Below, in pieces: positions 1-11,340 of a stretch of 64,000 bases of DNA; position 1 is the stretch's first letter; every line of letters starts with the position of its first letter. The DNA is from Siphonodentalium dalli. Its lineage: Eukaryota > Mollusca > Scaphopoda > Gadilida > Siphonodentaliidae. The stretch is from assembly GCA_032622095.1 (NCBI GenBank), contig CP136061.1, positions 22,324,991 to 22,388,990 of the forward strand. Reading direction: 5' to 3'. The notes beneath the pieces were generated by a model. It saw nothing but the letters and a program-made list of their open reading frames with translations. It was not told where the DNA came from and ran no database searches. Made by a program: the position numbers and the translations under genes.

Positions 1-365
1 GGTCGCCTCGCATATATAATAGAATGCATTGGCTTAACAATTTTTATCATGTTTTTTAAATAAATGTTTCTTACAATTTTTAGGACATAAAATAAAAAAA
101 ACATCCATTACCCTGCAGGGAGCCCCACACATATATAGAAGCACATAGAAAAGTGTCGTCTGCTCATGTTTGTCTGGGGCTCTGTATGGGCGAAATTATA
201 AAATTGTTAAAGAACAAATTATTAAAATTGTAAAAAATTGTTAGGCCAATGCATTCTCTTATATATGCGAGGCGACCTATGGTCGACTCGCATATATAAG
301 AGAATACATTGGCACAGGGTAAAAAATCCCGACTTCCGACTGGATTTGATATGGCGGGTCACATA
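1..365. mobile_element. MITE-D, left end cut by window edge
   Basis: The window opens inside a hairpin cassette (1-33). An AT-rich internal segment follows, with the motif TGTCGTCTGC at 154-163, then a complete second hairpin at 245-312, then the right terminal repeat reading ...GGCGGGTCACA and ending near 365. The same ends are found at 15403-15815 and 16427-17443. It is non-coding; the short ORF across 238-429 is only the hairpin read through. Family assignment rests on terminal repeats seen by eye. Confidence 0.75.
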
Positions 366-1202
366 TCTGGGAGGAAACTTCTTATTTCACCCAAATGTGA
401 TATATAGCTTACGGAAATGTAGCTGTTAGCGTGCCAGCCAAAATCGTTGCTTATTCGATAGTAATGATACAGAATCGCATCAAACCAGCCCTAATATATT
501 GATAGCTGTCAATTGGGACACGAAAGTGTGAGCCGAGACCTGATCCATATAAAAAGTGTAAGCGGGGTGTTATAAATGTAGCGTTTTCTCCATTTGTCAG
601 ATGGATAACTTCAAATATATGTAGATGCTTATTTTTTTAAATGTCAATGTTAAATTTATAATATTTCCCAAAGATACATGATAAATTCTTTGTAAAGTTA
701 TTCATGGGTGCATCTATTTTTTTCTGGTGTATACTGTTTAGGCGTCCCAAATCATGACACCAGTTTTCGAGGAACATTTTGAAACTAGGCTGTCGTAACA
801 AGCATGAAGCTCGCATGTTATCGGTAGCTAGTGTTATCATGTGGCATAATTTATTCGGTAGTTCATGTGTTCCAAAATGTATTCAAAGGTATGAGGCACG
901 GGCTCATTGGAATACATCATTTCTTATTTTCACTGTCCTTCAAGTGTGGATATACAACGTTAGTCATCATTAAATAAATTAAGAAGTGGCCATTATATAA
1001 ATAAAGGTTACACAACCATATTTCTTTCAAAAAGGTGGTAAGTGTGATTTAAACAGGTGACCAACACCCAGTGAACAGATTGATTGATTGTTTAACAACA
1101 TTTTAGCCGCTAAGTCATATCACGATCAAGAACAGAATCAGGTACAAAGAAGATCGTAGCGAAGCAACTGTGTGGATAAAATCAGACTGGCAGTGGATTA
1201 GA
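366..1202. other. intergenic, one diverged repeat
   Basis: No gene is visible. The stretch 783-875 resembles 4297-4385 (shared block ending TTCGGTAGTTCATGTG), so it is an old dispersed repeat copy. The rest is AT-rich unique-looking sequence. Confidence 0.5.
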
Positions 1203-1591
1203 TTAACCCTTTACCCAACAGAACGACCCTGTGCCAATGCATTCTCTTATATATGCGAGTCGACCATAGGTCGCCTCGCATATATAAGAGAATGCATTGG
1301 CCTAACAATTTTAATAATTTTTTCTTGTATTCTTTAACAATTTTATAATTTCACCCATACAGAGCCTCGGACAAACATGAGCAGACGACACTCTTCTATA
1401 TGCTTCTATATATGTGTGGGGCTCCCTGCAGGGTCATGGATGTTTTTTATTTTATGTCCTAAAAATTGTAAGAAACATTTATTTAAAAAAAATGATAAAA
1501 AATTGTTAGGCCAATGCATTGGCACAGGGTATTTTAGGCTGTTGAAGCTTTATTTGGGCGTTTTTGGCCGGTTTGTTGGGTAAAGGGTTAA
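1203..1591. mobile_element. MITE-A with hairpin cassette
   Basis: It is bounded by TTAA on both sides (1203-1206 and 1588-1591) with inverted ends CCCTTTACCCAACA / TGTTGGGTAAAGGG. A full hairpin lies at 1233-1301. The right hairpin (near 1510) has collapsed to its outer stem, and the motif GCAGACGACA is at 1381-1390. TTAA flanks and a CCC start are typical of piggyBac-type targets (family knowledge). No transposase is present. Confidence 0.85.
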
Positions 1592-1854
1592 AACATTGTG
1601 CTCTGCACCCAAGAGGAATGTTTCCACTTGGAGTCAGGAATAAAATTCAAGAACTGACTGGCGTGCAATCATACTATAAAACGTATAAAAGTAGTAGAAT
1701 ACATAATAAATAGTAAATAAAAACACGAAATTACCAAGTCTTCACGTTGACATGTAAAGTAGCTTTTAACATAAGAGTTTGCATTGATAAGGTATTTAAA
1801 ATATTATATGAATCGCGAAAGAACCTTTATCAATGCGCCAAGCTGACGGACCGG

Positions 1855-2182
1855 TTAACCCTTTACCCAACAGAATGGCCCTGTGCCAATGCATTCTCTT
1901 ATATATGCGAGTCGACCATAGGTCGCCTCGCATATATAAGAGAATGCATTGGCTTAACACATTAAAAATTATAAAATTGTTAAAGAATGTAAGAAAAAAT
2001 GGTAAAAAGTGTTAAGAGAATGCATTGGCACAGGGCATAACTGTAACCATCACAATGTGGTCAATGAGCCGGTTCCAATGATACCCATATTTGTATGGTT
2101 ATATGGAGACAGACCGAAGATATTTTAGGCTGTTGAAGCTTTATTTGGCCGGTTTTGGCCGGTTTGTTGGGTAAAGGGTTAA
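1855..2182. mobile_element. MITE-A, second subtype
   Basis: TTAA flanks at 1855-1858 and 2179-2182 enclose the same ends as the copy at 1203. The left hairpin is at 1885-1953. The right half carries a segment (GTAACCATCACAATGTGG...) that recurs in the copies at 6995 and 28051, which defines a subtype. Non-coding. Confidence 0.82.
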
Positions 2183-2374
2183 TGAGACAGAAGAATGTCA
2201 TCTTTCACCCAACCGACAGCCTCGATCCACAAATACTGTTAATGTTAATCATTTCTCATCAGGCATCTGGTAAAATTTTTATAGTTCAAATATGTACCTC
2301 TCTTTCTGTTAGTCTAAACGTTGGAGAGAATTTGGCGATTTTTAATGTGGAGATTTTTGTTTTGGAACAATAGG
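2183..2374. other. short unassigned stretch
   Basis: An open frame covers part of this stretch, but no motif or repeat match was recognised. Confidence 0.3.
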
Positions 2375-3735
2375 ATCAACTTGCGTAGATTACTTGAGAG
2401 GAAATGTCTCAACGACAGAATTTGTATCCCTTACGTGCGCTACAGGCTGTGGAACATGAATAATATAAGATGCCTCAACTTATATTGCTAGTGATATACT
2501 GACGAGCTTGGTCTGACTGTCTGAGTGCTGGCATCAACACACTTGTTTGTAGATACGATTGCTGAGTATGTGACATGTGGAATAGATGGTCGAAGACAAA
2601 CTATTTTCTTAGCATCTATATATATGTCAGATGATTCTTGAATTCATAGTCACAAATGGGACATGAACGATCCATTGCAGCATGTGAACCATGAAAGTTT
2701 GAATTTTTTAAAGATTCTTACAATCCTTATGATCATGACCAGAATTAGAACATTGTTTCTTTACTTTTACAATGTTCCTGGGCATGGCCATACCCCTGAT
2801 AGTTAAAACATCGCAATGGGTTTGGAACATATGTGCTTAAATCCATCTTCATATACCCAACCTTCAATGTCGGTGGATGTTCGCACCGATTGAAGATCAG
2901 AAATAACTATTCAAAAGAACGTTTTGTCCATCAACTGTCTTTGTAATTCCACGGACTTCTGTAACTCCATTTGGTGCGAACTCAGCCAATAGCTCTAACT
3001 CAGAAAAATCAGATAGATCACGAGTTCTCAATAGCTCTGCTGCTGTTCAATGTCTTGTGGTGAGTAATCAACTCTGCTGTTTGTGTAATATATTTTAATT
3101 GCACAAGAGCGCCAGCTTGAATTTTTCTTGAACATTGCATCAGAAGCGAGCGACTTAGTGGCCCAGTCCTGATCGTTTTGATGTATTTTAATTATCCGGC
3201 TATGTTTAGTAGTGTTTTATCAATCACAAATACAGAAGGTCTCTTGACATTCGGATCAAAAACCAAGTACCAAGTATAGACAACATAATCGGTGGAACTT
3301 AGCGGTGGTCAGTCAGGTTTTTGTTTGTTTTAGTTGCCATATGAAAAGCAAATAATCGACAACTAGCCCAGAAAACGCCTCGGAGTATCCTTCGAAATAT
3401 GGTCTGGCCAAAGACTGGTACATAACTGAAACGGTGAATGAATATAACAGCATCCCGGTACCTCCCCGCAGTGAGACAGGCGTGAACATGCAAATAGACA
3501 TGACACGAAAGATACAACATACATGAAAACTAGAACACATAGCTAGACACCAGAAACAAAATAGAACAGATGGCAGAAATATAATCTGAAACACTGGAGA
3601 GGCGTGACTTGCCGATTGATTGAGCCGGGTTAACCCAAACACCCGTCTTGAAGAGATGGAGGACCATGAGCTAAGGTGTATCCTCATGTCGATGTCTCAT
3701 GTGATGCGGCCGCCCTAGTTGTATACCCCCAGGAA
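2375..3735 (-). mobile_element. LINE 5' region plus degenerate ORF1, minus strand
   Basis: Reverse-complemented, this matches the element at 11341-12950 over the 5' untranslated part (about 3310-3735 here) and the ORF1 region (about 2375-3300). The zinc-knuckle segment (about 2690-2830) is recognisable but the reading frame is broken by several stops and shifts. No reverse transcriptase follows; the copy ends near the position equivalent to the end of ORF1 at 12950. The open frames at 3299-3687 come from the 5' UTR and are not genes. Confidence 0.7.
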
Positions 3736-3767
3736 TCATACGCCACACCTCACGGGGTTTTGTTTTG

Positions 3768-4169
3768 TTTTTTGTTTACTTGATACTCCATCGCCTTCAA
3801 TATGCTGAGGATTATGTGGAGGTCCAGCCCAGGTGCTACCACGGCCGAGTAACTTTATAACCCTGTGGTGACTCTATAGTAGCGTTCTTTAACGTGAACA
3901 CACCGAGGCGTGTACACGGGTCAGCCACTAATGTCCGCGCCCGATCGGACAGCGTACTGAACCCACGACAACATACCTGGACAAGTGTTGTTATGGGGGA
4001 AGTCGGCATTTTGCATTCGGATATTTATTCAGTGATCTCGAATGAGACTTTTCAGCCTGACAAACTTGGTATCTGACCGAGTTCTGATTTTTGTCAGAAT
4101 ACCTTGACCAGGTTGCGATCCCCGGTCCACTAGCACGAGAGACCAGTACGCTACCTCTCGGCTACCGAC
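3768..4169 (-). mobile_element. tRNA-derived SINE, minus strand
   Basis: Read on the minus strand from 4169, the head shows a tRNA-like block: a box-A-like TAGCCGAGAGGTAGCG and a box-B-like GGGGATCGCAACC. A body of about 300 bp follows and a tail near 3770. A second copy (40190-40497 plus 42495-42547) has the same order but is split by a LINE. Box positions are visible; the parent tRNA is not determined. Confidence 0.72.
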
Positions 4170-4523
4170 TTCCCGGTACGCCCCACGACAAACAGGGTGC
4201 CACATTAGGGGATTCTTATCCCTCGCAGTGGGGCGGTAGGCATATTCTGCCCATTGCCCAGACCATGTGTAGTTTTCTCAGAACAACGGGTTTGTAACGA
4301 GGCTATCGCAATAAGCCATTGGCCTTCATGCTAGCGGTCACCAGTGTTACTACGTGACAAATCATTCGGTAGTTCATGTGCACCCACATATAAATACAAA
4401 TATTGTTTCTTTGCACACTGCACGCATATTACTTGTTGCGATCTGAGCTGAGTCTCGTAGGCGGTTTGATTTCTGATAAGTTTGTTTGGGTTAGACGGTG
4501 GTTGCGTCGGGAAACAAGCTCAG
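4170..4523. other. intergenic with dispersed repeat
   Basis: Contains 4297-4385, a diverged copy of the block at 783-875. Nothing else is recognised. Confidence 0.4.
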
Positions 4524-5043
4524 TCAATATAGCTGAAATGGTCACTCTCACCCACTTTCGTTCTGTTGGGTACCCAGCTTTTATCAAAACTTACATTTGG
4601 GTACCCAGCTTAATGAAATCTCACATGGAACGTGATTTTATTACTAATTGCCGTCAGTTGTTTTCGAAATGAACCTGTTAAATTTGTGAATACTTGATTA
4701 TGTATATGATATATGTTCGTCACGATGCTTGAAAATAATAGGCGAGAACAAGTGTAGGCATAGGATATAGGTCGTGCAGACAGTTGTACTGTATCCTTAA
4801 AATATAGACTCACGGCCGACCTGCCCTAACTTGAATGTATAACTATAAGAACAAAAACTACTGTCCTTGATTTAGCCTTATTAATCTACCCACAAACTTT
4901 CACTTATAATTAATTCGCAATTTAAATACATGGGTACCCAAATGTAAATGTTATTAAAGATGTGTACCCAACTTAAAATTTAAAAAAGCTGGGCACCCAG
5001 CTGAACTAAATGGGGTGACAGTGACAATTTCAGTGTCAATATA
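4524..5043. mobile_element. inverted-repeat element with GGGTACCC motifs
   Basis: The left end (TCAATATAGCTGAAATGGTC...) is inverted at the right end (...CAGTGTCAATATAG), followed inward by GTCACTSTCACCC on both sides. GGGTACCCAGCTT occurs near both ends, as in the element at 29265-29580. Probable non-autonomous DNA element; no coding capacity. Confidence 0.6.
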
Positions 5044-6990
5044 GTCCAAGTAAATCCAGCTAGTGATCTCGGTAGGGATAACACTGGTTTACGCCGAAGT
5101 ACTCTTCTATAGTTGAGTCAATCATAAATCAAGCACTCATCTAAAATCACCAATGGCGGTAATAAAATATCACAATGGTTAAAGTCACCCGGTTTATTCC
5201 ATAGACACCATTACATTTGTTCTGAACTCCAAAAGTTGTCAACTGAAATTATTAATTTTAATGTGAAAAATATATTTTATCAAAATGTTTACATAATTTC
5301 AAAAGAATACGAACTCATTTGACCTCGCGAACTTCGTAAAATTTCGTGTTTTATAGACGTAAACAAACAAATCATTTGTGAGGTAATAAAATGTCACAAT
5401 GGTTAAAGTCACCCGATTTATTCCATAGACACCATTACATTTGTTCTGAACTCAAAAAGTTGTCAACTGAAATTATTAATTTTAATGTGAAAAATATATT
5501 TTATCAAAATGTTTACATAATTTCAAAAGAATACGAACTCATTTGACCTCGCGAACTTCGTAAAATTTCGTGTTTTATAGACGTAAACAAACAAATCATT
5601 TGTGAGGTAATAAAATGTCACAATGGTTAAAGTCACCCGATTTATTCCATAGACACCATTACATTTGTTCTGAACTCCAAAAGTTGTCAACTGAAATTAT
5701 TAATTTTAATGTGAAAAATATATTTTATCAAAATGTTTACATAATTTCAAAAGAATACGAACTCATTTGACCTCGCGAACTTCGTAAAATTTCGTGTTTT
5801 ATAGACGTAAACAAACAAATCATTTGTGAGGTAATAAAATGTCACAATGGTTAAAGTCACCCGATTTATTCCATAGACACCATTACATTTGTTCTGAACT
5901 CCAAAAGTTGTCAACTGAAATTATTAATTTTAATGTGAAAAATATATTTTATCAAAATGTTTACATAATTTCAAAAGAATACGAACTCATTTGACCTCGC
6001 GAACTTCGTAAAATTTCGTGTTTTATAGACGTAAACAAACAAATCATTTGTGAGGTAATAAAATGTCACAATGGTTAAAGTCACCCGATTTATTCCATAG
6101 ACACCATTACATTTGTTCTGAACTCCAAAAGTTGTCAACTGAAATTATTAATTTTAATGTGAAAAATATATTTTATCAAAATGTTTACATAATTTCAAAA
6201 GAATACGAACTCATTTGACCTCGCGAACTTCGTAAAATATCGTGTTTTATAGACGTAAACAAACAAATCATTTGTGAGGTAATAAAATGTCACAATGGTT
6301 AAAGTCACCCGATTTATTCCATAGACACCATTACATTTGTTCTGAACTCCAAAAGTTGTCAACTGAAATTATTAATTTTAATGTGAAAAATATATTTTAT
6401 CAAAATGTTTACATAATTTCAAAAGAATACGAACTCATTTGACCTCGCGAACTTCGTAAAATATCGTGTTTTATAGACGTAAACAAACAAATCATTTGTG
6501 AGGTAATAAAATGTCACAATGGTTAAAGTCACCCGATTTATTCCATAGACACCATTACATTTGTTCTGAACTCCAAAAGTTGTCAACTGAAATTATTAAT
6601 TTTAATGTGAAAAATATATTTTATCAAAATGTTTACATAATTTCAAAAGAATACGAACTCATTTGACCTCGCGAACTTCGTAAAATATCGTGTTTTATAG
6701 ACGTAAACAAACAAATCATTACTCCTAATTACACGACATAGTATGTACGCAATTTAACATAAATGTTGGATTATAATACACCGTTGTGACCGAAATATAT
6801 CACTCTTTCCGATAAATGTATCATTTTGTATTGATCTGTATGATAGATTCGATTAAAATTGACGAAAAATCCCGCCACTCGATATGGGTGTTAAGTCCAC
6901 TGTAAAAGCGTAAGGCAACCGTATTTCGACGTAAACCAGTACTATCCCTACTGATTTCACTAGCTGGTTTACGTCGACGGAGCTTGGACT
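5043..6990. mobile_element. TIR-bounded element carrying tandem array
   Basis: The left arm at 5043-5096 and the right arm at 6928-6990 are inverted copies of about 55-60 bp (outer AGTCCAAG, inner CCAGCTAGTGA, then TAGGGATA and CTGGTTTACG). Between them lies an array of 224-bp units. The arrangement resembles known tandem-repeat-bearing non-autonomous DNA elements in invertebrates (for example the pearl and Tetris types), but the family is not established here. Confidence 0.7.
5157..6718. repeat. 224-bp tandem array, about 7 units
   Basis: Unit starts (AGGTAATAAAATGTCACAAT) lie at 5381, 5605, 5829, 6053, 6277 and 6501, exactly 224 bp apart, with a first unit from about 5157. Units differ by only a few bases (AATTTCG versus AATATCG near the 3' part; CCCGGT in unit 1). 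Such homogeneity indicates recent expansion or conversion. No ORF. Confidence 0.95.
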
Positions 6991-6994
6991 ACAG

Positions 6995-7394
6995 TTAACC
7001 CTTTACCCAACAAACCGGCCAAAACCGGCCAAATAAAGCTTCAACAGCCTAAAATATATTCGGTCTGTCTCAATAGAACCATACAAATATGGATATCATT
7101 GGAACCGGCTCCTTGACCACATTGTGATGGTTACAGTTATGCCCTGTGCCAATGCATTCTCTTATATATGCGAGTCGACCATAGGTCGCCTCGCATATAT
7201 AAGAGAATGCATTGGCCTAAACAAAATCTTTTTTTAACACTTTTTACCATTTTTTCTTACATTCTTTAACAATTTTATAATTTTTAATGTGTTAAGCCAA
7301 TGCATTCTCTTATATATGCGAGGCGACCTATGGTCGACTCGCATATATAAGAGAATGCATTGGCACAGGGCCCTTCTGTTGGGTAAAGGGTTAA
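6995..7394. mobile_element. MITE-A with two full hairpins
   Basis: TTAA flanks at 6995-6998 and 7391-7394. Hairpins lie at about 7148-7217 and 7290-7367 in inverted orientation, separated by about 75 AT-rich bases. It starts 4 bp after the right arm of the tandem-array element. Confidence 0.85.
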
Positions 7395-7685
7395 GAGATG
7401 TTTATATTGAAAAAAAGCGGGGAAGTTTTATCCAGTAGTCTGCCAGCTATGTTCTATTTGCAAACGAATTATGCACAGCATAAGACATCGATTTAGGCCG
7501 TTGTCAATTATACACGAAAAATGTCATACCAAAAACAGCATTAAAATGTATAAGGCCGTACTCGTACGTAACATACTCACTCGATGTTGTGCAGTGATGA
7601 TAAAAATACTATTGGTCTTCAAGGATTGGTAACGATCCTCCACCACACCGTGACGATTAGTATTTTACATGATCACGTGAGTTTG
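7395..7685. other. no feature seen
   Basis: AT-rich, no recognised repeat or gene. Confidence 0.4.
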
Positions 7686-8290
7686 TCAAACCATCCATTG
7701 AGTTTACCAAAACATAGTTTGATACATTTGATGGATGGTTTTGTACACTAGTTTGGGACACCTATTAAATGACTGGGACATTCAGTGGGTGGTATGAGAC
7801 ACTAGTTGCACGTTTTAGACACTCCTGGTGGTTTTGATAATCATCGTGTGGCTTGGGACACTCATTGGATGATTATGGACACTCATCTGTTGGTTTGGGG
7901 CACCCATTGTATGGTTTGTGGTACACACTTGATGATTTGAGACACCCATTTGGGTGGTTTGTGACACCACGCACATGAATTGGGACACTCGATTTGTGAC
8001 ATATATGGCAATCGTTGGGTGGTATTGAACACACATTGGACTGGTTTGGGCACTAATTGGATGGTTTGTGACACTATTTGGGTGGACTGTGTTACATATT
8101 ATGTGGTTTGGGACACTCGTTGGCTGATTTGGAATGCCCATTCTATGGACTGGGACACTCACCGATTAATTTGGTATATTATTAAGAAGGCGGTTGAGAC
8201 ACCTGTTGTGTGGTTTTACACTCCTTAGGTGGTTTGGGACACGCGTTAAGTTGTTTTCGATACTAGTTTGGTTGCTGTGGACACTCATCA
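7686..8290. repeat. degenerate minisatellite (GGTTTGGGACACTC type)
   Basis: Successive diverged units of roughly 25-32 bp built around TGGTTTGGGACACTCATTGG. The repeat periodicity leaves overlapping open frames on both strands (7815-8162 minus, 7980-8228 plus), whose proteins are simply the repeat translated; they are not genes. Confidence 0.85.
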
Positions 8291-9728
8291 AATTATATTC
8301 GATACCGGATATGAGAAGATTTAGTTAAAAATCAATGACGAAATAGATATTTTTGACTTTCGATTGCAATATTCGCCGCCATTTTGGGACACTGTAGGGA
8401 CAAATTCTCGACATTTAGCTCATTATTATCGGATTAAGGTCCGACATCAATTACTGTTGTGCTAGCCATTACATGTTTTTTCGTCTAAATGGAAACAATC
8501 TGGTGAACTTTAACGAAAATTCCCAATTATACTACTTTCAGTAGCCATAGTGTCCCTATTTTTAGAAGTGATTGCCTGTTTCTGCTAAAAATGGGCACTA
8601 GTGGTTTATATCTGACGTCTAATGAGTATTCAGTACACGGGTGTGTTCGATTTGCGGTTATTCTGGGCATTAAAATAATATTTGATTTTTTTTCGAAATT
8701 TAGTACTATTTCGAATTTGAAGAGCCCAAATTCCCAATCGTCGTGATATGGCTCACAATGATCATACATTGATTTAAAATGGTGTATGTTGGAACAAATG
8801 GCCATTTAAACCAAATTTCTTATAAATGGATACGATCTGGTGAAATTTACTGAAAATTGTCCAATTTTACCAATTTCGGTCGCCATTTTGTCCGCCATTT
8901 TGAATTTTGACAATCAAATTGTACACGAAATAACATACGTCTGTCATGACAACAATAATAATTTGTTTATGTTGCATAATCATGCCATCTGTATAACTTT
9001 AATTTAAATGACATTCATGTGTATATTTCATAAGAAACGGAAAATCATACATAAAAAACACAAATAGGACCTATTTTTTTCAAAATGCTGTAGAAACTTT
9101 TCCCCAAAGCGGATTTTGGATATGTTGTTCCCTAGGTTCTGCTCGACAAAATGACGCCAAAAACAGATTGTCACCAATTTGTTCTAGGTCCAATGCTTCA
9201 AGGACCAGACTATATGACATTCCTTGACATGTGAATCTAAACCTCTCTTGTATTGTAAAGCATGTGAGCAACATCGAGTGGATCCGAGGCTATACAGTAT
9301 ATTATTATTATTATTCGACCAATGAAAACAATATTTGTGGTTTGAGTTTCTCTACCTACCCTATTTAAAAACCTCTACCCTAAAGTTTTGTTTATGGTTT
9401 TCAAGAAATTTTTCTGAATTGTTTAAAATAAATCTATGTCTCAGAATGGGTTGTTATCTGTCAAAGTATTGTGTTTATTACAGTTAATACAAAGCAAAAT
9501 ATATTTCCGACATTGATGGCTGTCAAAACCAGTGGAAAAAGAGGAGTGTCACAACACGGAATCGTTTGAACATCTGCGTAGAGGCAGCGTGTAATACGGC
9601 CACTCCTTCTGTGCGAAAACTACCATTGAGTGGAACCACCTCGAAAAGTCGGTTGTTGAGATCAGTGACCCAGCAGGATTTATATCTGCCACCGGAAACT
9701 GAGTGTTGCATCACAAACAACCATATAT
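8291..9728. other. intergenic with old repeats
   Basis: The blocks near 8490-8535 and 8840-8900 (TCTGGTGAAMTTTAMYGAAAAT) are diverged direct copies. The segment 9095-9215 (CCCCAAAGC..., TTGTCACCAATTTGTTCTAG) matches 27195-27300. No gene. Confidence 0.5.
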
Positions 9729-9900
9729 ACAGTAATGCTATAATTAATCGACCTCTTAACCACAGCAGACTTATGGGTAACTTTTCAGGATTTAGTCGGA
9801 AATATGGCTTGTTGCCATTCATCGGAAAGCTCTCGCCATATTTCCATAATTTCCATAATTCTGCTGTGGATAAGAGGTCGATTAATTAAAGCATTACTGT
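9729..9900. mobile_element. foldback element, 41-bp arms
   Basis: The left arm ACAGTAATGCTATAATTAAT... (9729-9769) and the right arm ending ...AAAGCATTACTGT (9860-9900) are near-perfect inverted copies. A single diverged arm occurs again at about 10365-10415. The open frames here read through the arms. Confidence 0.8.
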
Positions 9901-11340
9901 ACATTACATCCTCATATTGGAACAAACGACAACCGGGACCACCAAGCCCATGGACCACCCGCCACAGGGAACACCCGACCCGGGGGGTATTTTGGGTCGA
10001 GTTCCGATGTTCACGGTCGGGTTGTCCCATGTTTTCATATAATTATTTTGTCATATTTCATTTTTGTTCATAGTTTCTTCGAAATGTAAAATTCATTTTT
10101 TAAAACACGATTAAATCACTTAATTTCTTTACGTTGTCTATAACTATGCTCGGTATTTCAGATTCAGATATATGATTTTCTGGTTCAATGGTTTTCGATG
10201 GGACTTCAACAGATAGGTTTGAGGAAAATATTGTCTTCGTTCCCATGAGTGTCATCTCATATTTTCTCTTGGATACTATATTCCCTATCCATATGGCCTA
10301 CATGTAAACGTTGTATTATATCACAACCACCGTATATTTTTTATTTACATATTGCTAATTTTACCCATAATTCTGCTGTGGTTAAAGAGTCAATTATTTA
10401 GGGCATTACTGAAAATCGCTGGTATATATAAGTATGTAGGTGTAAATGCTTCTAGTTGCAATTCATCTTAGAACACTGTATTATGAATACAATATTGTTT
10501 ATCATGTCATGATACGTATCATATAATGACAAAATGTATCATTAACAACCCTGCCCTTAGTGTTTTTATAGTGCTGTATATTCATCATCTTAAGTTATTC
10601 TCTTAAAGGGACTCAAGGCCTTCGAAGTGGGTTCATGTGAAGTATAAAAGTGTGGGAAACAGCTATTTACAAGTTACACACCAATTAATGAGATTCAAAA
10701 CCATTGTTTTGCAAACATTACTGTCACAGTGCAATAAAGAATACTATAAATGTTCCGTTCCATTGTATCACAACTACACGTAGCTATCATGTTTTCCATA
10801 TATTTTATTCTTATTTTAAATAAATTTGATTAAGTTAAAATTTTATTCTTTATTTGGGTCAGGTTGACCGTGAGTCGGGTTGCCCCCGGTCCATTGGGTC
10901 GGAGGGAGTAATAATTATATTCACATGGTACTCAATTCAGTTATTGTTGGTGGTTAAGTAAATCGTCGAGTTGGGAGATGACTACTATTTCACATTTTAA
11001 ATGTTGTTTAGTTCCGGTTCATAAAGATAACGTCCAGTAGAGTGTTCATTCTCGGGTATATATTTCCTAGTCATTTAACCATTATTTACTAATTGGTATA
11101 TCCCATTCAGTTATAAAGTATACATTGGAATGGTCTATTCTTCATTTGTGGGGATGTTCATGTAATAAAAGCAGACGACAGGCAGACTAAGAAGCCTGTT
11201 ATCTTGAAAATACGTTCATATGGAACGTATTTCAAAAACCTGAATACGCCCATATAGGTCATATTTGAAGCTGAATTACGCTCTATTTGAACGTAAATGG
11301 GACAGGAAAACAGTCGTATATGAGCGTATTCATATTAACA
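9901..11340. other. intergenic with repeat fragments
   Basis: Contains a foldback arm (10365-10415), a partial MITE-C from about 11075 with GCAGACGACA at 11171-11180, and part of a dispersed family with ...ATACGTTCATATGGAACG... (11210-11335). No gene. Confidence 0.5.

Noticed and set aside
3299-3687. Two overlapping minus-strand frames up to 124 codons
   Set aside because: They lie in the LINE 5' untranslated region shared with 11560-11980, where the frame is not kept.
5157-6718. Regular repeat array as a CRISPR-like locus
   Set aside because: Units are contiguous 224-bp copies with no unique spacers, in a eukaryotic context.
7815-8228. Opposing open frames with repeated motifs
   Set aside because: They are translated minisatellite; composition follows the repeat and there is no domain.
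9523-10073. Several 80-107-codon frames on both strands
   Set aside because: They overlap the foldback at 9729-9900 and mirror one another through its arms.
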